Of a DNA stretch of 64,000 nucleotides, positions 43,036-50,541 are shown in pieces. The notes beneath the pieces are model-generated. The model did no database searches. It saw nothing but the letters and a program-made list of their open reading frames with translations, and was not told the origin of the DNA. The stretch covers positions 1-64,000 of the forward strand of contig CAKPCH010000003.1 in NCBI GenBank assembly GCA_934141535.1. Direction: 5' to 3'. The translations under genes and the position numbers were made by a program. The number at the start of each line of letters is the position of its first letter. Position 1 is the first letter of the stretch. This DNA comes from an uncultured Bacilli bacterium. Its GTDB lineage: Bacteria; Bacillota_I; Bacilli_A; RF39; UBA660.

Positions 43036-44364
43036 CTAATTTTCTTCTTTTACATTAGCTACATTTACAAATGTGCTGGTACCCCTCTGAAATATTAATG
43101 GAATATCTTTTAATGGACCATTACGATGTTTTCTAATTACAAATTCCATCATACTGTTTTCTTTTTCTCTTTCTTCGTCTGTACAATGAAGGAAAGCTAC
43201 TATATCGGCATCTTGCTCTATAGCACCACTCTCTCTTAAGTCGCTTAACATTGGTTTTTTATCAACACGTTGTTCTATACCACGTGATAATTGTGAGAGT
43301 GCTATAACAGGTACATTTAATTCCATTGCCATTGTTTTAAGTGCTCTTGATATATCTGCAACTTCTTGCTGTCTATTAGAACCATTTTTACTACTTCCTT
43401 GAATAAGTGTTAAGTAGTCGATTACTACTATATCAAGTCCTGTTGGTGAAGTTGCAAGTTTTCTACATTTACTTCTTATTTCACCTACTGTTTGTCCTGC
43501 AGTATCATCTATAAATATATTTGTACCTGATAATCTACTAATTGCTTCATTTACACGTTTCCAATCAGAATGTTCTAAATTACCAGTTTTAAGTTTATTA
43601 CCTTCTATTTGTCCAACGCTTGATAACATACGAGTTGCAAGTTGTTCAGCACCCATTTCCATGTTGAAAAGTGCTACTGTTTTTTTTGCTTGAATTGCTA
43701 TATTGGTAACCATATTAAGTGCTATAGCTGTTTTTCCCATACCTGGACGAGCTGCTATTATTATTAATTCATGAGGATGAAAACCACTTGTTATTTTATC
43801 AAGTTCATAGAACCCTGTTGGTATGCCAGTTATATCTCCTTTATTAGCAGCTAATTTTTCTAAGTCTGATTGAGTTTTATAAAGTACATCTTGTATTGAT
43901 TTAAATTCAGTACTTCTAAGGCTTTTTGAAACATCAAATATCTTTTTTTCCGCTGTTTCTATTACTTCACTAATATTATTGGTAGTATTATAACTGTCTG
44001 TAATTATACTAGTTGCTTCATCTATAAGTCTTCTAAGTATTGCTTTATCTTCTACTATTTTTATGTATTCATCTATATTAGCAGCACTTGGTACACTTTC
44101 TATTATTTCTGTTAAATAATCTATATCGCCTACTGTCTTTAACCAATTTCTATTATTTAATTCATCAGCAACTGTAGTTAAATCAACTACGCTACCTTTA
44201 GCATCCAAATCTTTTATACATTGAAATATTTTAGAATGGTTATCTAAATAAAATTCACTACCATCTAATAATTCTAATGCTTTACTTAATGCTTTTTTAG
44301 TTAAAAACATAGCTCCTAATACTGATTGTTCTGCATCAATATTATGAGGTATTTCTCTGTTCAT
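43036..44364 (-). CDS. dnaB: Replicative DNA helicase DnaB (DnaC in Bacillus)
   Basis: This 442-aa protein has the N-terminal helical domain beginning PHNIDAEQSVLGAMFL. A RecA-like motor follows with Walker A ARPGMGKTAIALN, Walker B IVVIDYLTLI, and the DnaB loops LSQLSRGIEQR and LRESGAIEQDAD. It is the ring helicase at replication forks. It follows rplI by 8 bases as in Bacillus. Full length and intact. Confidence 0.97.
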   Translation of the reverse strand: MNREIPHNIDAEQSVLGAMFLTKKALSKALELLDGSEFYLDNHSKIFQCIKDLDAKGSVVDLTTVADELNNRNWLKTVGDIDYLTEIIESVPSAANIDEYIKIVEDKAILRRLIDEATSIITDSYNTTNNISEVIETAEKKIFDVSKSLRSTEFKSIQDVLYKTQSDLEKLAANKGDITGIPTGFYELDKITSGFHPHELIIIAARPGMGKTAIALNMVTNIAIQAKKTVALFNMEMGAEQLATRMLSSVGQIEGNKLKTGNLEHSDWKRVNEAISRLSGTNIFIDDTAGQTVGEIRSKCRKLATSPTGLDIVVIDYLTLIQGSSKNGSNRQQEVADISRALKTMAMELNVPVIALSQLSRGIEQRVDKKPMLSDLRESGAIEQDADIVAFLHCTDEEREKENSMMEFVIRKHRNGPLKDIPLIFQRGTSTFVNVANVKEEN

Positions 44365-44372
44365 TAAATCAC

Positions 44373-44810
44373 CTACTTCACTAATTGAATATTTAATTTA
44401 GCTATTACTTTTTTATGTAATTGTAAATTTACTATATGACTTCCGAGACTTGATAAAGAATGGTCAATAATTACTTGTTTTTTATCTATGTTATATCCTT
44501 TTTTCTTTAATTCTTCTACTATTTGTTTTGGGCTTATTGTTCCAAATACTTTATCACTTTCTCCAACTTTTACTTTAAAAGTTATCTTCATTTTTTCTAG
44601 TTGTTTTTTTATTTGTTCACATTCTTTTATTTTATTATTTTCTTCTTGTTCTTTTTCTTTATTTTCTTTATCTAATTTGTTTAAATTTATTTGACTAGCT
44701 GCTACTGCTTCTTTGTTATTTATTAAAAATGTAGCAAACCCATCTTTAACTTCTAATATATCTCCTTTTTTACCTTGTTTTTTTACATCTTTTATTAAAA
44801 TTATTTTCAT
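44373..44810 (-). CDS. rplI: 50S ribosomal protein L9
   Basis: This 145-aa L9 has the N-terminal domain MKIILIKDVKKQGKKGDILE, then VKDGFATFLINNKEAV, the connecting long helix and the C-terminal RNA-binding domain (KVFGTISPKQIVEELKKKG). It lies upstream of dnaB, the conserved order. AGGAGG-like sequence precedes the ATG. Confidence 0.97.
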   Translation of the reverse strand: MKIILIKDVKKQGKKGDILEVKDGFATFLINNKEAVAASQINLNKLDKENKEKEQEENNKIKECEQIKKQLEKMKITFKVKVGESDKVFGTISPKQIVEELKKKGYNIDKKQVIIDHSLSSLGSHIVNLQLHKKVIAKLNIQLVK

Positions 44811-44877
44811 ACTAACCCTCCTAAAAGTATATTAATATTATAACATATTATATAATTTATTCCAATAAATATAATTT

Positions 44878-44903
44878 AAAAAGATAATAGATTACCTATT
44901 ATC
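44878..44903 (-). terminator. Terminator of the DHH phosphoesterase gene
   Basis: The stem GATAATAG/CTATTATC (44883-44903) with a 5-nt loop is followed on the minus strand by TTTTTAAA. It overlaps the stop codon at 44892. So rplI-dnaB is transcribed separately from this gene. Confidence 0.7.
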
Positions 44904-45857
44904 ATTTACCATACTAATTATTTCTTGTTTTACTTCTTTTAATGTTTTGTCTTTTATTTGAGCCGCTGCATTAGATGAATGACCTCCGCCACCTAATTTT
45001 TTCATATATAAGCTTACATCAATATCACCTAATGATCTAGCGCTCACCCCAATATAATCATCAAGTTCTCCTACTACAAATGATGCTTTTACATCTTCAA
45101 AACTAAGTAACTCTTCAGCTACTTCGGCTAATGTTTTTGTATCACTTTTTTTACTAATTATACACATTGCTGTAAAATCATTAATCATAAAACTATTTTT
45201 TATATAGTTTGCTCTTTTAATATAATCTTCTTTTGTTTCTTTTAATAGTTCTTGTTTTAATATAGAGTCTGCTCCCATTTCCATAAGTATAGAAGCTGCT
45301 ACATAAGTTTTGCTTGATGTTTTTAGATTAAAAGAATTGGTATCTATTTCTATACCAGCTAAAAGTATAGTAGAAGTAACATAATCTAGTACAATATTTA
45401 AATATTCAGCATAATACGTTATTAATTCTGCTACACTTGATAAATTAGAATCAATATACATAAATTTTGCTTTCTTTATATAATTTTTACTCTTTAAATG
45501 ATGATCTAATATAAGTACATCATAATCATCTATTAATTTAGGATACTCTAATCTATCTTGTTGATGTACATCTAGTATAATTACCAATGTTTTTCCTTTT
45601 ATATTTTTATAATTACCTTTATTTACAAATGTTATTTTTTTGCTTATTTTTTCAAATGCTTGATTAATATTATCATTGTATTTTTCTAAGTGTTTTACAT
45701 CAAAAAAAAGATAAGCATGTTTTTTTAAATGTTCAATTATTTCATACATTCCAATGCCTGATCCAAGTGAATCTAAATCTGGATTATCATGTCCCATTAT
45801 AATAAAATTATCATACTCATTTATTATTGAATTTAGTTTTAAAAATAATTGTTCCAT
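44892..45857 (-). CDS. DHH/DHHA1 phosphoesterase, catalytic core of a GdpP-like enzyme
   Basis: The ~321-aa protein consists only of DHH (GHDNPDLDSLGSG, ILDVHQQDR, LDHHLKS, EIDTNSF) and DHHA1 (ARSLGDIDVS, GGGGHSSNAAA) domains. Its place directly upstream of rplI-dnaB is that of gdpP (yybT) in Bacillus. GdpP there also has two membrane spans, a PAS and a GGDEF domain, all absent here. It probably hydrolyses c-di-AMP or pApA in the cytosol. I prefer ATG 45857 (GGTGAAAG upstream) over ATG 45869, which lies at the presumed transcript start. Confidence 0.85.
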   Translation of the reverse strand: MEQLFLKLNSIINEYDNFIIMGHDNPDLDSLGSGIGMYEIIEHLKKHAYLFFDVKHLEKYNDNINQAFEKISKKITFVNKGNYKNIKGKTLVIILDVHQQDRLEYPKLIDDYDVLILDHHLKSKNYIKKAKFMYIDSNLSSVAELITYYAEYLNIVLDYVTSTILLAGIEIDTNSFNLKTSSKTYVAASILMEMGADSILKQELLKETKEDYIKRANYIKNSFMINDFTAMCIISKKSDTKTLAEVAEELLSFEDVKASFVVGELDDYIGVSARSLGDIDVSLYMKKLGGGGHSSNAAAQIKDKTLKEVKQEIISMVNDNR

Positions 45858-45879
45858 ATCTTTCACCATTATTATTATA
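45857..45879 (-). promoter_or_regulatory. Compact -10/Shine-Dalgarno module before the DHH gene
   Basis: On the minus strand, TG-TATAAT is followed by AATAAT, GGTGAA, AGAT and ATG. The start lies 16 nt past the -10. The first 14 bases are identical to the module of the flippase gene. Confidence 0.45.
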
Positions 45880-45894
45880 CAATAAAAATTTATA

Positions 45895-45923
45895 TAAAAA
45901 AAGAGATTTTATTTTTTATCTCT
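45895..45923 (-). terminator. Terminator of yvcK-whiA
   Basis: The stem AGAGAT/ATCTCT (45902-45923) is followed by seven T on the minus strand. Confidence 0.7.
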
Positions 45924-46823
45924 AATTTTGTTTGCTATATCTTTAATTTTTGTAAATCTATGATGTAATCCTGATTTAGTTATTGGTGTTGATGTTTCCA
46001 TACTTATTATTTGACTAAGCTCTAAAAGTGAAGCTTCTTTATATTTTAATCTATATATAGCTGCTATTTTAGTTTTTTCATCAAGTAAATCCATACCACC
46101 AATGCTTTGTATTAATTCTATATCTTTTACTTGATTAGAAGCTGTTTCGATTATTTTATCAACGTTTGCTTGCTCACAATTGTTAAGTCTATTTGTCATA
46201 TTTTTATGATCTCTATAAATTCTTATATCTTCAAAATATAGTAAAGCACTTATAGCATTTATCATTCTTAAAAAGTCACCTATTTTTTCAGCTTCTTTAA
46301 CGTATATCATATATCTATTTTCACGTTTAATAATTTTGCTATTTAAGTTATATAAATTAAGTTTATTTTGTATAAATTTAGCATACTCTAACTCTAAAGC
46401 TGCAAATTCTAAGTGGTATCTAGATTTCTTAGGGTCATTAATACTTCCACTTGCTATAAAAAATCCTCTTAAATATATTCTAGTTAAAACATCATCACCT
46501 AATATATATTCTTTTGGAATAGATGTATCTAGACTTAAATCATTTATTATAACGTCTATTTTTTGAGTAATCTCTAATATATAAATAAAGTTTTTATTAT
46601 AATTAAATCCTCGTCTAACTATTATTTTAGGAGTTATATTATATAATTGTTTTAATAAATTAAATATATGGCGCGCTACACTTGAATTTTCTGTAGATAT
46701 TTTTATATTGTCACTAAGTATTGTAGCACTGTTTCTTAGGATTGCGGATAATTCAGTAGTTGCTTCTAAATTCTCTAGTTCTAATTTGCTTAATTCATTT
46801 TTTACTATACTTGTAAATGACAT
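45909..46823 (-). CDS. whiA: WhiA, LAGLIDADG-fold DNA-binding regulator
   Basis: This 304-aa protein is a WhiA homologue. It has an N-terminal WhiA domain starting SFTSIVKNELSKLE and a homing-endonuclease-like fold without the catalytic acids (YLRGFFIASGSINDPKKSRY). The C-terminal HTH has AIYRLKYKEASLLELSQIIS, then ITKSGLHHRFTKI. In Bacillus it influences cell division and chromosome segregation. It follows yvcK as usual. AGGAGGG precedes the ATG. Confidence 0.95.
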   Translation of the reverse strand: MSFTSIVKNELSKLELENLEATTELSAILRNSATILSDNIKISTENSSVARHIFNLLKQLYNITPKIIVRRGFNYNKNFIYILEITQKIDVIINDLSLDTSIPKEYILGDDVLTRIYLRGFFIASGSINDPKKSRYHLEFAALELEYAKFIQNKLNLYNLNSKIIKRENRYMIYVKEAEKIGDFLRMINAISALLYFEDIRIYRDHKNMTNRLNNCEQANVDKIIETASNQVKDIELIQSIGGMDLLDEKTKIAAIYRLKYKEASLLELSQIISMETSTPITKSGLHHRFTKIKDIANKIRDKK

Positions 46824-46844
46824 AATATCCCTCCTATATTAATA

Positions 46845-47795
46845 TTATTTTTTTATAAGGTAATAGAATATATGGAATCCTAATTTTATATTATCATGAC
46901 GTAATAGATTGTTTTTTGTTATATAAGTTAAATCATCTTCTATTATTTCTACATTGCATTTTGTTATATTTTCTAAATCAAATATAACAGGATCTTTTTG
47001 CTCTTCTGTTTCATAAAATTTAGCCATTTTCTCATCTATTTTACCTGTGTTTGCTAAAACAATATCAACATGTCTATTTCCCAAATACTCATTTAATTTT
47101 TTAATATGATCTGAAACTTTATAGTTATCTGTTTCTCCTGGTTGAGTCATCATATTACACACATACATAATACGTGCTTTACTTTTTTCTATTTCTTTTA
47201 CTACTTCTTCTATTAATAAATTAGGTATTACACTTGTAAAAAGACTGCCCATACTTAATATTATTAAATCTGCATTTTTAATCGCGCTCAATGCTTCTTT
47301 TGTTGGTACTGCTTTTTCTTTATAATAAACTTTTTTTATTTTTCCTTTATGGGCTGTTATATTATGTTCTCCTTCAATAGTTATTCCATCTTCCATATCA
47401 GCCATAAGTGTTACATTATCTTCTGTTAAAGGTACTACTTTTCCTTTTAAATTTAAAACTTTACTTAATGCTTCTATTCCATCTGATAAATTACCTGTTA
47501 TTTCACTAGAAGCAGTTAATAATAAATTTCCTACAGTATGACCATCCAAATCACTAGTTGTCTTAAATCTATAATTGAACAAATCCATTACTAATGGCTC
47601 TGTTTCTGATAGTGCGACTATTACTCTTCTTATATCTCCTACAGCAGGTATACTAAATTCTTCTCTTAAAATACCTGTACTACTACCATCATCACAAACA
47701 GTTACTATGGCAGTTATATCAAGTGGATATTGTTTTAATCCACTAAGTAGGTTAGACATTCCTGTTCCCCCACCAATTACTACAACTTTTTTCAT
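46845..47795 (-). CDS. yvcK: YvcK/GlmR-family gluconeogenesis factor
   Basis: This 316-aa CofD-like fold protein has GGGTGMSNLLSGLKQYP (UDP-sugar/nucleotide loop) and VTVCDDGSSTGILREE. It also has PAVGDIRRVIVALSE, HTVGNLLLTA and VCNMMTQPGETDNY. YvcK/GlmR binds UDP-GlcNAc and is needed for cell-wall synthesis on gluconeogenic carbon. RapZ, which normally precedes it, is absent, since rsmA lies upstream. It has a compact -10/GGTGAT leader. Confidence 0.93.
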   Translation of the reverse strand: MKKVVVIGGGTGMSNLLSGLKQYPLDITAIVTVCDDGSSTGILREEFSIPAVGDIRRVIVALSETEPLVMDLFNYRFKTTSDLDGHTVGNLLLTASSEITGNLSDGIEALSKVLNLKGKVVPLTEDNVTLMADMEDGITIEGEHNITAHKGKIKKVYYKEKAVPTKEALSAIKNADLIILSMGSLFTSVIPNLLIEEVVKEIEKSKARIMYVCNMMTQPGETDNYKVSDHIKKLNEYLGNRHVDIVLANTGKIDEKMAKFYETEEQKDPVIFDLENITKCNVEIIEDDLTYITKNNLLRHDNIKLGFHIFYYLIKK

Positions 47796-47818
47796 TTTAT
47801 CACCACAACTATTATACT
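47795..47818 (-). promoter_or_regulatory. Compact -10/Shine-Dalgarno module before yvcK
   Basis: On the minus strand, TATAAT is followed by AGTTGT, GGTGAT, AAA and ATG. The start lies 15 nt past the -10. No TG dinucleotide precedes this -10. Confidence 0.45.
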
Positions 47819-47840
47819 ATAAATTTTTTTATTTATAAAT

Positions 47841-47861
47841 AAAACTACATAAAGTAGTTTT
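47841..47861 (-). terminator. Candidate terminator of rsmA
   Basis: The stem AAAACTAC/GTAGTTTT (47841-47861) with a 5-nt loop is followed on the minus strand by ATTTATAAAT. The T run is poor, so this is tentative. Confidence 0.4.
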
Positions 47862-48687
47862 ACAAATTATTAGAAATGTCAACAAATACTTCTAAGGGTA
47901 ATTGTTCTGCCCTTACGCTAAGGTCATAATTATATTTATTTAATACAGATTCTATTTTATCTAAATCATAAGATTTCAAATTATTTCTTAATGTTTTCCT
48001 TTTTTGATTAAAAGAATCTTTTACTAATTTAAAAAACAATTGTTTATTTTTTAAATTATATGTTATATCACTTTTAGTGAATTCTAAGACTATACTATCT
48101 ACATTAGGTATAGGCATGAATACATTTCTTGATATATCTAATACTTTTTTTACTTTAAAATAGTAATTTAAATATATTGATAAAGAATTATAATCTTTAG
48201 TTCCTGGTTGAGCTTTAAATCTATCTCCTACTTCTTTTTGTACCATTACAACAAGTTTATCAACAGGAATCTCATCTTCTATAAATTTCATTATTATAGG
48301 TGTTGTTATATAGTAAGGTAAGTTAGCAACCACATATAATTTTTTGAAATCATATTTTTTTATATCTTCTTTTACATTACATTGTAAAAAGTCTTTATAT
48401 ATAATATTTACATTTGTTAAACCATTTAAATTATCATTTAATAATTCTTTTAATGTTGTATCTATTTCATAGCACAATACGTTTTTTGCACTCATAGCAA
48501 GCTTATATGTAAGCGATCCTGCTCCAGGTCCAATTTCTATTACAAGAGTATCTTTATCTATTTGAGCTACTTCTATTATTTTGTTTATTGTATTTTCATC
48601 TACTATAAAGTTTTGACCAAATTTCTTTTTTAAGTTAAAACCATATTTTTCCATGTTTGTTTTAAATTTAAGCGGTGAGTATTCCAT
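47860..48687 (-). CDS. rsmA: 16S rRNA dimethyladenosine transferase RsmA (KsgA)
   Basis: I start at ATG 48687 with AAAAGGA upstream. The frame runs ten codons further to a GTG without a ribosome site. The 275-aa enzyme keeps KKFGQNFIVD, the SAM motif VIEIGPGAGSLTYKLA, NLPYYITTPI (motif IV, NLPY) and FNQKRKTLRNNL. It dimethylates A1518/A1519 of 16S rRNA. In Bacillus ksgA follows rnmV near tatD. Here rnmV (ribonuclease M5) is absent from the gap. Confidence 0.93.
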   Translation of the reverse strand: MEYSPLKFKTNMEKYGFNLKKKFGQNFIVDENTINKIIEVAQIDKDTLVIEIGPGAGSLTYKLAMSAKNVLCYEIDTTLKELLNDNLNGLTNVNIIYKDFLQCNVKEDIKKYDFKKLYVVANLPYYITTPIIMKFIEDEIPVDKLVVMVQKEVGDRFKAQPGTKDYNSLSIYLNYYFKVKKVLDISRNVFMPIPNVDSIVLEFTKSDITYNLKNKQLFFKLVKDSFNQKRKTLRNNLKSYDLDKIESVLNKYNYDLSVRAEQLPLEVFVDISNNL

Positions 48688-48729
48688 AGTATCATTCCTT
48701 TTCTTATATAATAGCACAAAAAAAGGGAT

Positions 48730-49413
48730 TTACCAACCCCATCTTTGTACTTCAAATTTTGTATTACTACTAGTAGCTCGTCCAACACGTGCTTCTTTTT
48801 GAGAAGAAAATGCTAAATCCATCCATACTGTACCGTTTTTCCAAGCATTTCTCATACTAGAACCAGTATCTAAAACAATACCATAAAAAGGATCTAATAT
48901 TCCGTTATTTACTTTTACTACTGTACCACAAGGAAATGCTGAGTTATCTGCTGCCAATATTCTTAAGCTACCATAATTTATATCAGTATAATATAATCCG
49001 TCTGTTATTAAACTATGATTTTTTCCTTCTCTAGTCTTACAAGATACATTTCCTACAACAGAACATCCAGGGCAGTCAGGACCATATCCAGTTAATTTTC
49101 CTGTATAGTTTCCATCTTTACCTGTTCCTCTTTGTACAACTTGATTACTTTTATCACTTAAATGAACGTAATTTAATCCATCATATGTATAATCAAGACC
49201 ATTTACGCCTTCTTTAATAATTACATCTTCGGCACTTTTAGGCATAGACTCAACATAAACATAATCAGTACCGTATGCATCTACTTCATTCATTATTGTA
49301 GCAGTCTTATCTCCAGTTGTATTATATAATGTTGTTCCTGCATTATTTATAGTAGTACTTATAATAGCTACCATAACAATTATAGATAAAACAAAAGATA
49401 TTTTGACCTTCAT
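48730..49413 (-). CDS. Secreted 3D-domain protein (YabE/YuiC-like)
   Basis: This 227-aa protein has an N-terminal signal/anchor (residues 5-24). A linker follows that may hold a reduced G5-like stretch (YVESMPKSAEDVIIKEGVNG). A C-terminal 3D domain (~110-205) carries RILAADNSAFPCGTVV, then the aspartates of GIVLDTGSSMRN and VWMDLAFSS. 3D domains act as lytic transglycosylases in Sps/YuiC-type proteins. Its place between rsmA and tatD matches yabE. GGTGAT precedes the ATG. Confidence 0.85.
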   Translation of the reverse strand: MKVKISFVLSIIVMVAIISTTINNAGTTLYNTTGDKTATIMNEVDAYGTDYVYVESMPKSAEDVIIKEGVNGLDYTYDGLNYVHLSDKSNQVVQRGTGKDGNYTGKLTGYGPDCPGCSVVGNVSCKTREGKNHSLITDGLYYTDINYGSLRILAADNSAFPCGTVVKVNNGILDPFYGIVLDTGSSMRNAWKNGTVWMDLAFSSQKEARVGRATSSNTKFEVQRWGW

Positions 49414-49450
49414 GTTATCACCTAACCTCTAACTATAAGTGATTATATCA

Positions 49451-50200
49451 TTATTTAACATTCAAGTCAAATTCCATTAGTGCATTGTTATATGTTTGAT
49501 TTATAACTTCATCTACTGGTATGTTTTTTAACTCTGAAATTTTTAAAGCAACATAATAAACATTACTTGGTACATTTTGCTTACCTCTTAAAGGCTCTGG
49601 AGATAAGTATGGACTATCTGTTTCAATTAAGATATCTTGTATATCCAATTTTTTTACTACTTCTTGGATTTTTTTTGAATTTTTAAATGTAAGTGTACCT
49701 CCAACTCCTATTTTATATCCTAATTTAATAAACTCTTTTGCCATCTCATAGCTAGAACTAAAGCAATGAATTGTACCTTTTAATTTATATTTTTTTAAGA
49801 TATCATATGTATCTTGTATAGCCTCTCTTGAATGTATTACAACTGCTTTATTGTATTTGTGCGCTAAAGAAAGTTGTTTGTTTAATAAATTTATTTGTTC
49901 TTGTTTATTATCAGAGCGCCAATAATAATCTAGTCCTATCTCTCCTATAGCAACTATTTTAGGATTATTTAAATTATCTTCTATTATTTTAAAACTCTCT
50001 TCTGTTAATGTATCAATTTCTTCAGGATGTATTCCAATAGTTCCATAAACATTATCATACTTTTTAATGAGTTCTAATACCTCTTTATTTGTTTTATCAT
50101 TACAACCACTAGTAATCATTATACCATTCATAGAATTTATAACTTCATCTAAATTTTCATAATCATCACTACTTAAATGACAATGAGTATCTATTAACAT
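49451..50200 (-). CDS. tatD: TatD-family metal-dependent DNase
   Basis: This 249-aa TIM-barrel hydrolase has the motif DTHCHLSS near the N terminus and GIHPEEI. EIGLDYYW, VIHSREA, IHCFSS and ETDSPYLSPEP complete the metal and catalytic ligands. It is equivalent to B. subtilis YabD, which also neighbours metS and yabE. It has a compact -10/GGTGAT leader. Confidence 0.93.
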   Translation of the reverse strand: MLIDTHCHLSSDDYENLDEVINSMNGIMITSGCNDKTNKEVLELIKKYDNVYGTIGIHPEEIDTLTEESFKIIEDNLNNPKIVAIGEIGLDYYWRSDNKQEQINLLNKQLSLAHKYNKAVVIHSREAIQDTYDILKKYKLKGTIHCFSSSYEMAKEFIKLGYKIGVGGTLTFKNSKKIQEVVKKLDIQDILIETDSPYLSPEPLRGKQNVPSNVYYVALKISELKNIPVDEVINQTYNNALMEFDLNVK

Positions 50201-50227
50201 ATTATCACCAAAAAAAATTATATCACA
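50200..50227 (-). promoter_or_regulatory. Compact -10/Shine-Dalgarno module before tatD
   Basis: On the minus strand, TGA-TATAAT (extended -10) is followed by TTTTTTT, GGTGAT, AAT and ATG. The start lies 16 nt past the -10. Confidence 0.45.
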
Positions 50228-50242
50228 ATCGATATAATTTTT

Positions 50243-50404
50243 CTATTTCCTATCTACAATTTTTATAATAATTATAAATGTATATAAAATCGCAAGATAA
50301 CTTAAATCATAAATATTACCACTGACAACAAAACTACCTAAAAGTAAATACGTTATAAAGCTAACAGCTACCATCCATAGATACTTCTCAATATTTTTTG
50401 TCAT
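50243..50404 (-). CDS. Small membrane protein, 53 aa
   Basis: This is a short frame in the 325-bp gap between tatD and metG. An excellent ribosome site AAGGAGAT lies five bases before the ATG at 50404. The translation begins MTKNIEKYLWMVAVSFITYL, continues with a second hydrophobic stretch (AILYTFIIIIKIV) and ends DRK. Two membrane helices with a basic end are predicted. No family is recognised. Support is the ribosome site and hydrophobic pattern only. Confidence 0.5.
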   Translation of the reverse strand: MTKNIEKYLWMVAVSFITYLLLGSFVVSGNIYDLSYLAILYTFIIIIKIVDRK

Positions 50405-50513
50405 TTTAAATCTCCTTATCGCAACACATTTAATATATCACAATTAATAGAAATATTAAATAACAAACTGAATTATTCATTCGACAAATTATTACATTTT
50501 ACATCTTTTTACA

Positions 50514-50541
50514 GAAAAAAAAGAATTATTTTTGTAATTCT
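50514..50541 (-). terminator. Terminator of the dUTPase-metG operon
   Basis: The stem AGAATTA/TAATTCT (50522-50541) with a 6-nt loop is followed on the minus strand by eight T. Confidence 0.75.
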
